Source of the DNA: Puccinellia tenuiflora
Taxonomy: Eukaryota > Streptophyta > Magnoliopsida > Poales > Poaceae
Length of the DNA stretch: 64,000 nucleotides
Direction: 5' to 3'
Assembly (NCBI GenBank): GCA_012064385.1
Contig: QRDG01000529.1
Location: 310,001-374,000 of the forward strand
The notes under the pieces were generated by a model. That model was not told the origin of the DNA, did not search any database, and was given only the letters and a program-made list of their open reading frames with translations. Position numbers and translations under genes: made by a program. This document shows, piece after piece, positions 9,663-21,308 of this stretch. How positions within the stretch are numbered: the stretch's first letter is position 1; every line of letters starts with the position of its first letter.

Positions 9663-10452
9663 GAATCAAAATGTTTCTTAAAGAACTTGTAAGATTGGAT
9701 TACGTTCATGTCTTAGGAGGATGTGTCCCCCTTCGACCCCGGTGCTTTAGCTGGCGATATGGTTGGATGTGTGGCATTCACTCCCGAGACCCACTCCGGC
9801 GCCACCTCCGGCGCCTCCACCCAGGAGAAGGACGCCACCGCCACGCCGACGCATCCACAAAGTGTAACGGCGCCACCGCCGGTGCCACCGTCGACACATC
9901 CACCCAGGGAAAGGACGCTACCGCGAGAAACCCTAGTAGGGACATTGCGATAGTGAGAGTGAGGGTTTCTGGAAGGCAAGGCGACCGAGGGGGAGTATAT
10001 ATAAGTGTATAACACGAGCTCTATGCGAGGTGGTGTACGGACATGCCCGCACGAATTTCCACCATGGGCCGTCCTATTTCGGCTGATTTCTTTCGTTTTC
10101 GTATTTATTCTTCATTTTTTTTTGCTTTTTTTTCATGTACCACATTATTTTTTATTAAAAAAACTGAAAATAAATCTGAAGAAATTTTTTAAAATAGGAA
10201 TATTTTCAAAAATATGATTTTTAAACAAAATATTTTTTCAAAAATCTGAACATTTTGGGGGTTTTGTTGTGTATTTTTTAGTTTTTAGAGGATATTATTT
10301 GTTTCTTTTTTCATATTCATTTCTTCTTTTCTATTTTTCGTAAATATGTATATAATTATTTTTTGGTATTGTGTACAATTTTCGGTTCTCCGGTATTTGG
10401 TATTGTGATGCAGATTTGAATCAAAATGTTTCTTAAACAACTTGTAAGATTG
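9663..10452. repeat. Filler segment bracketed by a 35-bp direct repeat
   Basis: The 35 bases at 9663-9697 recur at 10418-10452 with a single difference. Between them lie 720 bases of foreign character: a GC-rich, exon-like piece (9715-10010) and then an AT-rich stretch that starts like one end of the Mutator-like family seen downstream (GAGCTCTATGCG at 10016, GGGCCG near 10070). Long flanking duplications around captured filler are a known outcome of synthesis-dependent double-strand-break repair in grasses. Confidence 0.6.
9718..10015 (-). other. GC-rich first-exon-like fragment (possible captured gene piece)
   Basis: On the minus strand a TATATATA word (about 9995-10003) is followed by CTAGGGTTTCTCGCGG and open reading in two frames up to about 9720. 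Two imperfect copies of a ~55-base unit, with GCGTCC, TGGGTGGA and GGTGGC, occur within it. It looks like the start of a gene, but no downstream exons follow and I recognise no domain. It may equally be non-coding CpG-rich DNA. Confidence 0.3.
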
Positions 10453-11451
10453 AACACTTATGGAATTGGGTTTATGTAGAGCCTTAGGAATGAGTGATGT
10501 CGATTAGAATGAATTCCAAGACTAGTTGGTAAGAGAAAAAGCACATTAGAAAGAGCTAACTCATATTTTCTAATCAAAGTTTCAATGCTCCCTATGGATG
10601 GAATACGAGACAATCTCTTATATGCCTGGAATATCATAAGCATATTTGTAATCAACTAGGACTCAACTTATAAGTTGATCTAGGTACATGCAACACTACA
10701 CCAACCATCTACATACTGTGGGACATGGAACACTTGGAAGGACGATTCTTACACATAAACCTAGGATACTCAACACAACGATTCAACTTGCCGCAAAAAT
10801 GAGTAGGGTTATTACTTGTGTCTCAAGGAGACAAAACCTGTCTAAATCCGTCTTTCGCGTAAAGTTCAGTACAAAACGCCAACACAAACAAGCAAAGCTT
10901 GAAAAGATCTAGACCGAAAAGACTGAACACTAATTTGCGTAATAGATCCGCAAGACCAAATTACTTATGTTAATTCGGTTAGTAAGTCCCGTTAACTAAA
11001 TAAACCAAAAAAATCTGGAAGAACCGTGAACTAGGCCTAAGTCTATTAGTCCTTCACATAAACCGGCACATTCTGCGAACCTAGGATGCCCGCGGATACA
11101 CACCTCCCCACACTAAAACTTGTGACTATGACTATCAGCTTATAGTCCTATGAGTCTTTTTTTTGTTTATTGGCCTAAAATTTGTGGATAGTGTTCCAAA
11201 TGAATTATTATGTTGAATCTTGCTGTCAATTTGATATGACTGTGCGTATTGAGCTGATATGGAAATTATAGGAAAAATTCTATCAAGAATTTGTACCGAA
11301 TCTCGTCAAGTTTTGAAGCTCACGTCCACTTGTATATACTTCGATCATGATCGAAGTAATAACCGAATTGCCTGGTGCCTGAATTTTCGGGTCATCTAAA
11401 ATTACGAGCACAAATCTGTTTTCAAATCTGGAGAACCAAGTTTAAAAAAGG
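10453..11451. other. Intergenic, nothing recognised
   Basis: Mixed-composition sequence without a supported gene or element. Short phrases such as AACCTAGGATRCYC occur twice (about 10759 and 11080), but no boundaries can be drawn. Confidence 0.35.
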
Positions 11452-11453
11452 TA

Positions 11454-11547
11454 CTCCCTCCGACCCGAAATATCTATCGTGAATTGTGTTTATGAATTAT
11501 GCGTGTTTAGTTCTGTTCTTATGACACTTAAACCGGATCGACGGGAG
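11454..11547. mobile_element. Short Stowaway-type MITE
   Basis: The left end is CTCCCTCCGACCCG, the right end is CGACGGGAG, and TA flanks both sides (11452-11453 and 11548-11549). It is 94 bases, a deletion-derived size. The complement of the right side (GTGTCATAAGAAC) fits the common Stowaway interior. Confidence 0.75.
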
Positions 11548-11705
11548 TATGGTAAAGAGAAGACCGAATTTCGATCATGATCAAGTGCTCGACCCATCTT
11601 CTCCTACTGTTCGGACGACCGGCGATTGATGTTGATGGGTGATGAATCATCCTACGGCATGTCGGGAGCTCGGGCTACCGATCCGGGATGCAAAGGCTGG
11701 TGGAG

Positions 11706-13088
11706 GGGAGCTCCTATACTCCGACCTACGCGAAGCGAACAAGCCCCCGCACGCGTAGTTTTTTCGTGGGCCGCTCCCAACGCGGCCCACTAACAGGTAC
11801 CATTTCTCTTTTAGCTTTTCTTTTTTATTTTCGGTTTTACTTTCTATTTTATGTTTTATTTTCTGTTTTTATACTAACAAGAAAATGTCTCTACATTTTT
11901 GGAAAAAAAATCATTATAATGCGAATATATTTATATATTTTTAAAAACTAATAAATAAATTTATTTTATTTGAACAATGTTCAAACATGAAAAATTATGT
12001 ATTTGAACGAATTTTAAATATAAACTTTTTCTATTATTTGAAAGACTTTTAAATAAAATATTTATCTTATTTGAATGATTTACAAAAATGAACAATTATG
12101 TTATTTGAACGAAATTTCAATAAAACATTTATCTTATTTGAACAATTTTCCAAACATGAACAATTATGTTATTTGAACGAAATTTCAATAAAACATTTAT
12201 CTTATTTGAACAATTTTCCAAACATGAACAATTATGTTATTTGAACGGATTTTCAATAAAACATTTATCTTATTTGAACGAATTTCAGAACATGAACAAT
12301 TATGTTATTTGAACGAATTTTAATAAAAAATTTATCTAATTTGAACGATTTTCCAAACATGAACAATTATGTTATTTGATCGAATTTCTAATAAAAAATT
12401 TATCTAATTTGAACGATTTTCCAAACATGAACAATTATGTTATTTGAACGGATTTTCAATAAAACATTTATTTTATTTGAATGAATTTTACAATATAAAA
12501 AATATGTTATTTGAACAAATTTTTAATAAAACATTTATCTTATTTGAACGATTTTCCAAACATGAACAATTGTGTTATTTGAACGGATTTTCAAAACATG
12601 AACAATTGTGTTATCTGAACAAATTTTCAATAAAATATTTATTTTATTTGAATGAATTTTCAAATATAAACATTTCTATGTTATTGAATTTTTAAGAATA
12701 TTTATATTATTTAAAACAAAGAAACCTACTCAATTTTACCACAACATAAACATTTATTTAAAATAAAACTAAAAAAGAAAGAAGACAAAAAATAAAATAG
12801 AAAATAAACGTTTAAAAAGAGAAAGAAAAATGCAAAGAAGAAAAAACGAAAAAAATATAAACAGAAAAACGAAAAAATAAAAGAAAAAGAAAAACGAAAA
12901 AAATAAAAGAATCAGAAAACCGAAAAAGAAGAAAGAAAAAGAAACAGAAAAAAAAACGAAAAAGAAACACAGACAAAAAAAATGAACAGAAAAAAAACCT
13001 ACACCCCTATTACTGGGCCGGCCCATATGCTACCGGTGGTACGCGGAGCTTTGCAAGCTCCGCGTACCCGCGGAGCATAGGGTTCGCC
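11706..13088. mobile_element. Non-autonomous Mutator-like element, copy 1
   Basis: A 1383-base element with a perfect 9-bp TSD, CTGGTGGAG, at 11697-11705 and 13089-13097. The ends are GGGAGCTCCTATACTCCG and, complemented, GGCGAACCCTATGCTCCG. Just inside lie GGGCCG/GGCCGGCCC words and short GC-rich hairpins (for example GCGGAGCTTTGCAAGCTCCGC near 13040-13060). The interior is strongly AT-rich, holds a 68-bp tandem array, and ends in an A-rich strand that gives spurious Phe-rich frames. A 9-bp TSD is characteristic of the Mutator superfamily. No transposase gene is present. Confidence 0.8.
11955..12700. repeat. 68-bp tandem repeat array inside Mutator-like copy 1
   Basis: Unit starts (ATCTTATTTGAAC) fall at 12131, 12199 and 12267, a 68-base period, with roughly nine to ten increasingly diverged units across the span. 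Each unit contains CCAAACATGAACAATTATG and then a TTGAACG word. An AT-rich coding-looking frame across it (12444-12695) is only the repeat read through. Confidence 0.8.
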
Positions 13089-13145
13089 CTGGTGGAGCCA
13101 AGCGAGGCCGGATTGGTTGGACGACCCTTGAGGCTGGTCTGGAAC

Positions 13146-15440
13146 GGGGGCTCCTATATCACGCGTTTAGCGTGCGTTAGAATAGCTCCGCGTACCTCCC
13201 GCACTTAGATGGGCCTGGCCCATGTTTCGCGTTCGCTGGTTCTTTCGTTCGCTGTTTCGCCGGCTCGCACGCTAACTGTTTCATGGATCGATCACTAGCT
13301 AGCGCTGCTAGTACGATACCTTTTTAGGAAAAAACCAAAACCAATAATGAAGAAAGTAACTAATTTTATAAAATGGAACCATTTTTAAATGGATCAATTA
13401 CGAAGTTGGAACCATTTTCAAAAAATGGATCAATTTTTGAAGTTGGAACCATTTTCAAAATGCAACCATTTTGCTCAAAAAAAAAAATAGAAAACCTTTA
13501 TACTGTATCTCGTCTGGTTTTGTTCAAATCATCCAAATATCATTTATATTATTCGAACAAATAATGCGCAACAGAAAAATAGCAAAACTGGAGAATAAAA
13601 AACGTGCAACAATTTTTTTTATCTAGAATAGTTTTTTTAGATGTGAACGTGTTTATACGAGATAATTTTGTAATGTAGTTTTGAACGTGTTTACACTCCT
13701 CTTATACGCGTCTTCTCCAACTTGTATCTCCGCCGCTCGCCCGGTTAATTCCGCCATCATCGCTGCACCTCCGTTTTTTCCAGCTCGTGGATCTGAACAA
13801 ATTTAAAAGTGAACAAAAAATTTAGTTTTTCAAAAATGGCGGTGAACAGTATAAGTCTGTGAAAGATTTCAAATAGCGAATAGTATAAGTTTGTGAACGA
13901 AAATTATTTTTGAACGATTTCAAAAAGTGAAAAAATAAGTATTTGAACGGAAACTATTTTTGAATGATTTAAAAAATGACCAGGAATGATTTTAAAAGTG
14001 TACATAAAATATCGACAGACGGAAATTACTTTTGAATTATTTTAAAAGTGAACAAAAAAAGTTGGTGAATTGAAACTAATTTTGAACGAATTTTGAAATA
14101 GTGAACAAAAAATGGTCGGTGAACAAAAATTACTCTTGAACGATTTTAAAAGTGAACAAAAAAAGTTGGTGAACGGAAACAAATTTTGAACGACTTTAAA
14201 AGTGAACAGAAAAAGTTGGTGAACGGAAACTAATTTTGAACGAATTTTAAAATAGTGAACGGAAAATGGTCGGTGAACAGAAACTATTCTTGAACGAATT
14301 TTAAAGTGAACAAAAAGAGTTGGTGAACGGAAACTAATTTTGAAAGAATTTTCCGATAAGAAACATTTAATTTACCTCATTTGAACGATTTTCAAATATG
14401 AACATTTATATTATTTGAACGATTTTTCGATAAGAACATTTACCTCATTTGAACGATTTTCAAATACGAACATTTATGTTATTTGAACGATTTTTTGATA
14501 AGAAACATTTAATTTACCTCATTTGAACGATTTTGAAATATGAACATTTATATTATTTGAACGATTTTTTGATAAGAAACATTTAATTTACCTTATTTGA
14601 ATGATTTTCAAAAATATAAACATTTATATTACTTGAACGATTTTTGAAATTTATTATTTAAATTATTTTTAAATATGAACAATTTCTCAATAAAAAGATT
14701 TTTATTATTTAAACAAAAAACTCAAATTTAAACTCAAAAAATACAAAAGACAAAAAAGGAAATAGAAAATAAACGTAAAAAGAAATAAGAGAAAACAAAA
14801 AAAGAAGAAATGCAAAGAAGAAAAACAAAAAAGTGAACATAAATTTTTTATGAACGAAAGTTATTTTTGAACGATTTTAAAAGTGAACGAAAATTATTTT
14901 TGAACGATTTCGAAAAGTGAACAAAAAAAATCGGTGAACAAAAATTATTTTTGAACGATTTTAGAAAATGAACGGAAAAAGGTTTATGAACAGAAACTAA
15001 GTTTGAACGATTTTAAAAGTGAACGAAAATTATTTTTAAACAATTTTAAAAAATGAACAGAAAAATGTCGGTGATTTCTATTTATTTATTTTAATAAGAA
15101 CAAAAGAAAAACAAAAAAAGAAACGAAAAAGAAAAAAAAACGAAAAAGTAAATAAAAAGAACCAAAAATAGAAAAAAAGTTAAAAAAAGGAAAAAGAAAA
15201 AATGCAAGGAAGAAAAATGAAAAATATAAACAGAAAAATGAAAAATAAAAGAAAAAAGAAAAACGAAAAAATAAAAAGAAACAAAAAACCGAAAAAGAAG
15301 AAAGAAAAACGAAACAGAAAAAAACGAAAATGAAACACAGACAAAATAACCAAATTCATTCTTATGGGCCGACCCATCTTGCGACCCGGGGGTACGCGGA
15401 GCTTCGTATGCCCCGCGGTACGCGGGGTATAGGATTGGCG
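13146..15440. mobile_element. Non-autonomous Mutator-like element, copy 2
   Basis: A 2295-base relative of copy 1, only 48 bases downstream. The TSD is GTCTGGAAC at 13137-13145 against GTCTGGCAC at 15441-15449 (8 of 9). The ends are GGGGGCTCCTATATCACGCG and, complemented, CGCCAATCCTATACCCCGCG. The same GGGCC words sit inside each end. The AT-rich interior has 50-60 bp GTGAAC.../TTTTGAACGA repeats (13800-15070), and the right flank before the end is A-rich. No transposase; frames within it are low-complexity. Confidence 0.8.
13800..15070. repeat. 50-60 bp tandem repeats inside Mutator-like copy 2
   Basis: Units of the form AGTTGGTGAACGGAAAC, then TTTTGAACGA, then AAAAGTGAACA recur about every 50 bases (for example at 14164 and 14213). 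They change at about 14350 to a TTACCTCATTTGAACGATTTT type with ATGAACATTTA, which resembles the copy-1 unit. Both arrays appear to share an ancestral GAAC-rich module. Confidence 0.7.
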
Positions 15441-15449
15441 GTCTGGCAC

Positions 15450-15875
15450 GGGCCCTTGAGGCTGCCACGCTTACATTACATGGACTGGGCCTATACACTG
15501 TACGAATTGTTAATTTCTCCAGTTCGAGGCCCATCACATTCACCGGACAGTTTGTGTTTCCCTCAAAAAAGGAAAAAAAAGTCGACGCGTATTGAGATTT
15601 TGGGGCACCAACTAGCCAGTCACCGTGCGTACAAGTCAGTCAAGGAGGCAGGCACATCAAGTGCCCCTGTTGTTTGTTTGACCACCGGGTAAAAACACGG
15701 AGATGCAAGTTACCACGACATTTCGCTCAGACGTAGTACGTACGTGTTGTGTCGGCGCGCATACGTGTGTTCTCTTTCCTTCAGACGATCAAAAAAGGTC
15801 TACACACTGCCACTGCCGCGATCTCGAAGGCTAGCTAGCTCGATCGCGCGGTGAATCACCAATGGATATTCTATA
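15450..15875. other. Intergenic, nothing recognised
   Basis: No gene; no paired ends. The word CCCTTGAGGCTG at about 15451 also occurs before copy 2 (13124), which may be a further trace of local duplication. Confidence 0.3.
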
Positions 15876-15877
15876 TA

Positions 15878-16001
15878 CTTCCTCCGTCCTAAAAAAGATG
15901 TTGTAGATTTATCAAAATTGGATGTATCTATACACTAAATCGTGTTTAGATACATTTAAATTTGAACAAATCTGTGACATCTTTTTATAGGACGGAAGAA
16001 G
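15878..16001. mobile_element. Stowaway MITE
   Basis: 124 bases. The left end is CTTCCTCCGTCCTAAAAAAG, the right end is TATAGGACGGAAGAAG, and TA is on both sides (15876-15877 and 16002-16003). The inner words ATGTATCTA and TAGATACAT also pair. Confidence 0.85.
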
Positions 16002-16167
16002 TATGTACCTTGAGCCTTGAGGGATCGATGGAGCGTCGAAACGGTCGTACCATGCCACACTGATGATTCAGACTCTGCATGCAGCTTCATGTAGACATGG
16101 ACTCTTGGCACCACACACACACAGAGCCCGAGGTCAAGAGATTTATAGATCAACTATATATACAAGC

Positions 16168-17103
16168 AAAGTTTCCCCTCTTCTCTCCTATCTCTTCCTA
16201 CAGTAACAAGAGAGGCGACTGAGAGGGCGAACCCTTCTTCCGCCGGCGATTTCGCCGCCCCCTCCTCTCCGTCGGCCTTGGTGCCGGCGGGAGGGGGTGG
16301 GGGGTTGAGTCGCCGGGCGGATTTCTTTGCTTCTAGGCTAGTTTAGCTAGGTAGCGTAGGTTTTCTTCGGTGCTCTGTCGCAGGTGATGGTGCCGGCGGC
16401 GGAGGGAAGCAAGGATGCTCCGGATCTGCACGTGGTGGCCGTTTTGGCGGCGGCCGGGAGCGGATCTGGGGGCTACTTCGCCGGAGCCTCTATGTCTAGG
16501 CGAGACCACCGATGCGGCGGTGGTCTCGTTATGGACTTTTGTTCCCTCGCCTCCGCCGCATCCTGTCGGTGCCTTCTCCAACGCCGACGGGGAGAAGAGG
16601 GAAGTGATGCTGGAGCTGTTGCTGCTAGCTTGTTTGGGCTGGTGGCGTGCTGGAGGATGGCGCAGCTCGTGCTCGGTGTGTGGTCTGCGGTTGGCAGATC
16701 CAGTGATGCTCCTCGACGTCGTCGGCCGGAGGTGCTGGACCTGGAGGTTGAAGATAAGCTTGGGGTAGATCCCCGACCCGCAAGCCACAGCGAAAGGTGG
16801 GCATCTTCGATGCTTCTTATCGTGGTTCGTAAAGCCGTGAGGCGATGGAGCTCCTTCAACCTTGGGATCGTTGGTTTCCGCTTCTCTCTCTTGCGGTGTT
16901 CCGGCACCGGAGTCGAGCGGCGGGGTCGTGTTGGTGCGGCAAACCCTAGGGGGTTAGGTGCATTTTTGTACTTCCTCAGGGGTTTATCTGCAATTTGTAC
17001 GGGTGTATGTGTCCATCTGGACCAGTCTGTCTCCGTATGTACGTATTTTGTACTCTGTATGCTTATGGCTTAATATATACGTATGTACTTCAAAAAAAAA
17101 AAA
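16168..17103 (+). mobile_element. Retroposed poly(A)-tailed copy (LINE-mobilised or LINE-derived)
   Basis: A 936-base GC-rich block ends in a 12-14 base A run (17092-17103). CTATATATACAAGC occurs exactly on both sides (16154-16167 and 17104-17117; two preceding A bases also match). A 3' poly(A) and a 14-16 bp TSD are the hallmarks of LINE-type target-primed insertion. Open frames on both strands (16384-17073 on +, 16333-16907 on -) are probably by-products of GC content. A pyrimidine-rich 5' part, a G-rich section and an AT-rich 3' UTR-like tail suggest the copy came from a transcript. No domain was recognised, so a truncated LINE, a SINE-like retroposon and a processed gene copy all remain possible. 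Confidence 0.7.
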
Positions 17104-17117
17104 CTATATATACAAGC

Positions 17118-18087
17118 TGCTGCAGCAGTGACAAAATACAAGTGGGGGCGGCCGGGAACTAAGCTTGTGAGGATCATCAGCCCCAATCTTGACGGACTCA
17201 CACTCATACGTACGCACTCCACAGGGAGTATATACAGTGTCTGGGGGTTATCTGATGCTTACTCCACCTAGCTAGTAGCATTTAGTGCAGGTCAATGATG
17301 TGACCAGCAGCTGTAGCAGTAATTAAGTTGCATGTACAGGTTCCTATCGGCATCAATCTATTATACTAGTCCAATCTGAACATTCGACAATTTTTTCCTC
17401 AAGGATCGATCAAACTAACTAGACTAAATACATGCATGCACACATGCAGCGTGTCTATCGATCTCGCAGCTACCACTGTAGTACTGAATGTTGTGCGCAG
17501 TTGGTAGTTGATGTTGTCGCGGGAGAGTACTGTGAGGCCTGCTTGCTAACGGGCCGTATGTCCATCCAAGTGCATGCCCCATTAAGAGGTGAGTATACGT
17601 TACATGCATGCCATTGCCAAAGTCAAACGTACTAACCTACCACTTGGCTGTAGAGACGAGTTCCTAAAGTAGTCCACATGCACAAGACAACAAAATCACT
17701 TGTGTTTCCCAGCAAATATATGCGCCCAACAGATAATTACCAGCTACAAGGGGCATGTTGACCAGTGGGCATTAATTATTACCGTGCATAACACGCCACA
17801 TTTTACTTTTGATCTAGTAGACGTACGACTAGTACTGATGTATGATGACCGGGACGTTATCAAGCTAGACACACACACAGTATGTGGAAATTATGTCATG
17901 CATTAATCAAGCTTACCTAAAACCTCCGGGCATGTGCGCATGTTATGGGATTAGCTTGTTGATTTTGCCCGTTAATGTATTAGTTTAACAAAGATAAGAA
18001 CTAGACCCTGGAAAAATACGGCCGACATATCATCCATGCATGATGCATATGTGGAACTTATCCTCTAGACGACGTGATATAAAATAA
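17118..18087. other. Intergenic, no gene seen
   Basis: Rich in GCATGCATG and CTAGCTAG words, as in Triticeae low-copy spacer. No feature boundaries supported. Confidence 0.35.
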
Positions 18088-18244
18088 GGGTATGTATAAT
18101 TGTTTTATCTTAACAATGTCACGTAAGATGATTACTGATTTGGAGGACGGAAAAACAAAATAAAATAGATAATCTCTTATCTCTCACCACATATTTAGAG
18201 ATATCGGGATAAGATTAAGAAATACTAATTCATTATACATAATG
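18088..18244. mobile_element. Possible Tourist-like (PIF/Harbinger) MITE
   Basis: The left end GGGTATGTATAATTG and right end CATTATACATAATG (complement CATTATGTATAATG) share TATGTATAAT, and inner words ATCTTA/TAAGAT also pair. A TAA lies outside the left end and a TTA outside the right. Size about 157 bases. Confidence 0.45.
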
Positions 18245-18247
18245 TTA

Positions 18248-20502
18248 TTATTTTCATATCTAAAGATGCGTGATAGGGTTTGACTGCCCAAGCATGCATG
18301 GTTCCTCCTGATAATACTCCAAAAAAAAATCATTGCTGCAAAAGAAAAACGAACTAACATATTTTATGAATGTTGTAGCATTTTTAGAGAATGCATCATC
18401 ATTTTTGCAATGTTTTCCTGTGAATCTGTAAACTCGCGCATGTAGCACAAAATGTTATAACAATTTAGACATAGCCATGTAGCAAAAAAACGAAAACATA
18501 CGGAACACACATCACAATTTGGTTATAGCATAATGTGCGTAAAGCGTGTCACTTTTGTAAAAAAAATAAATCAACTCATCCAATATTTGTGGCCAACCCA
18601 CTCAACATTACGGAAACGTTCATACAACTTTGGAGAAACTATTTGAAGCATGCACCTAGGAAAAATTATAGCATTTCACTCGAGCTTACTTAACAAAAAA
18701 AAAAGTATAATTGGTATCCTCTTGATATTAATATATTCACTTTATTGAAAAGAAAACAAACCAGTTTGTAGCAAATAGCAACACCCGTATGCAACATTGA
18801 CAGAACGAAATAAAAAACCATCTTCGCCATTGTTGATCATGGGCACACTACCTACACCGAAGCTCGCGGGCAACGAATATTAATCCCCCAAAACTTTGTT
18901 CAAGTATGTCCATGAGTGTGGACAGCCTCTGTTTATCACGACCTGCAACCGGCCGGGAGAGTCGCGCGCCAGCTCATTCGCCGGATGCCATGGATCCACC
19001 GACAAGCGAGCCGCCGGACGACAAGAGATATGCTCTCTCTCGATCGACCTGACACTGCCACCGCTATGCTACTTGTGTAGCATACTCTGCATGCACGTTG
19101 CCTGCACACTCGAGAGTGGACGCCGCGATACCTTCAGGATGCAGCTTTGAAACAGTCTTAATTACTCTTGCCCTATCACATGCACACACACAGATGACTT
19201 TCTGTTTTGTTCTTTGTACAGTATCCAATCTCTAATCTCCCTGGAAATGGAGCTTCCTGATTGCTCCTTAGGATGAAGTACGTGTCAAACTCTGGTTGGT
19301 TCTTCTCTGCATGTCGTGCCCACCAAGTTGCGTAATGTGATTTTTTTATCTCCACCACACAGAAACCTTATGGTTTGTGCACCTAAACTTCCTCCAGCTA
19401 ATTATTTTTATTATATACAACCATGTTTATACGAAATAGATGCGCGGCGATGGGTAGATTCCATTCCCGTGATCGGTTTTGGATTTCGTTGACCATAACT
19501 TGTTAATTTTGGACCGAAGTTTCTACCATTTTTATAATATTTTTGTCAAATTTGTTGCACTCATTCGGCCATTTAAAATTTCTTTTGACGTATAGATCTA
19601 CCTCATCATTTACCACAATTTTCATGTTGTAACTTATTTATTTTGACGGACATATAGGCATAGATGTGATGTATGTATTTACATGTGTGCTTGTATGTTC
19701 GCTGCCATCACAATCTTCATCGGAGTTGGCGTAGCTTCTGCTGCTACCCATGTAGTCACACCGCCGTCGTGCCATTGTCCTGCTCGCTGCTTTTTATGTG
19801 GTCGTCATGTAGATGAATTTGTTCAAGTGTGCGGTAAGTTTACTAAGCAGCCAAGTGGTGAGAGTACACAAAACACAATATACAACCAAATGCGTGTTTG
19901 TGTTTCTCCTGATGCAAGAAAAAATGTAAAGTAGAACATGTTCTAAGCCACGTTACCAAGGATGTGATGAGTCACACATGTAAAAGGACAAAAATGTGTG
20001 CGAGTAACCGAACACACCCCTCGGACCTCCATTCGCCCTCCTAGACATTTTACCCCTTTGGGGCTTTCCACTGAAAGTTGATGCCGCCTCGAACTCCGGA
20101 AATATAATGTCTCTACTTCTGGATCATCGCCAAGCTTGCAGGCCAAGACATCTCTTAGTTTGACAATGAGCGCGTCTAAAGCCATTATGGGAACGAATAA
20201 ACTTACATTGTACTACAACGTATGTAAAACTTATCATTCAGAAAATCCAAAATAGTTGTTGCTTTGTATTGTACGGTTTACCTGCAGGTGCTAGACAAAT
20301 ACAACAATATTTGCCTGAGAAGGTTACGAATTTATACTGATCATGTATGAGACACTAATCTTTATCCTGACAAGCATGTCAATTATATCACGGAAAGAAT
20401 ACCCTCGAGCGCAGCAAAGCGCGCCAACCTCTTCTAGTATATATATATAGAGAGACTTGTCACTGCATGCACAGCGCCCGAGGTCAAGAGATCAGCTGTA
20501 CA
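18248..20502. other. Intergenic spacer, no gene recognised
   Basis: AT-rich to 18850, then mixed. Short open frames (18896-19150, 19683-19934, 19943-20185 on -) show no motif. The phrase GCCCGAGGTCAAGAGAT at about 16125 is repeated at about 20467. The rest is unexplained single-copy-looking DNA. Confidence 0.35.
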
Positions 20503-20696
20503 GGTATAAATATGGCAACGGGGCCACTAACCACTGGTTATTGCTCAACCAAAACCATCCCCACGTAACAAAGTTGTTCCCATCCCCATCCCCATTAACT
20601 ATCACGGGGACTGTTTTCCTACCATCCCCATCCCCATCGGGTAGCAAATAACCAACGGTTTCCCCATCCCCATGGAAAACGAGGGTGTCGGCATGC
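20503..20696 (-). mobile_element. hAT-like terminal fragment (CCCCATCCCC-rich)
   Basis: The complement reads as repeated GGGGATGGGGATGG words ending CGTTGCCATATTTATA, like the subterminal and terminal part of plant hAT elements that end CGTTGCCATCCCTA. No partner end or TSD found. Confidence is limited. Confidence 0.4.
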
Positions 20697-20896
20697 GGTG
20701 GAGAAGAAATGTGAAGCTCTGTATCAGGATTTCGACATAGGCGTGCGTATGTGTGCTGTGCTGTGGCGGCTAGGGTCGGGAGGGGAAAACGAGCATAGGG
20801 TATGGCTACATGGGTGGGAATTAGGGTTTTCGTCACATACGCACCTCTCTATAACCTCGAGCCCACATGTCATGTGTCCTAGCGGGGAATTCATGG

Positions 20897-21308
20897 TGAC
20901 GAGCTTGTGGCTCGGCAAATCCCTAGGTCGAATACCCCGGGTTGATTGAAGGAGAAAGAGAGAGACCAGGCTGGTGAACACGACGGCTAACAGGGGGTGA
21001 TTTTACCCAGGTTCGGACCCTCGAGTTGAGGTAAAGACCTACTCCTGCTTGTCTGGAATTATCGATTGGTGGCTACAATGCGATGTTCAATGATTCGATG
21101 CCCTAGACGGCGCACCCTCCCGGCCTTTATACTACAGGCCGGGTCTCGGGTGGACGGTGCGGATTGCACGTACAAGATAAGGAAAGCATCACCGACCTAA
21201 GTCGACTACTTGTGCCACACGGTGTCCTTCTTGGGCTTCGCTGGGCCTTCATTGGCGTGACCCAGGTACCACCACCGTGGGGGACCCGAAGGTAGCCCCA
21301 CGACAGTA
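20897..21308 (-). repeat. 3' LTR of the gypsy element
   Basis: 412 bases, beginning TGACGAGC on + and ending GACAGTA (in element orientation TACTGTC to CTCGTCA, with the first TG mutated to TA). Against the other LTR I count about eight substitutions and two single-base indels, near 2 percent divergence. Next to it (21309 on) the complement reads ACTCGGGGGC, a weak polypurine tract. Confidence 0.9.

Noticed and set aside
12769..13026. Phe-rich 'membrane protein' frame (also near 15091-15543 and 36212-36514)
   Set aside because: A-rich or T-rich edges of Mutator-like elements give poly-Phe/Leu frames; no start context or homology.
16333..17073. Long open frames on both strands (up to 229 residues)
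   Set aside because: They lie inside a poly(A)-tailed insertion with target duplication, overlap on opposite strands and show no domain; GC content explains them.
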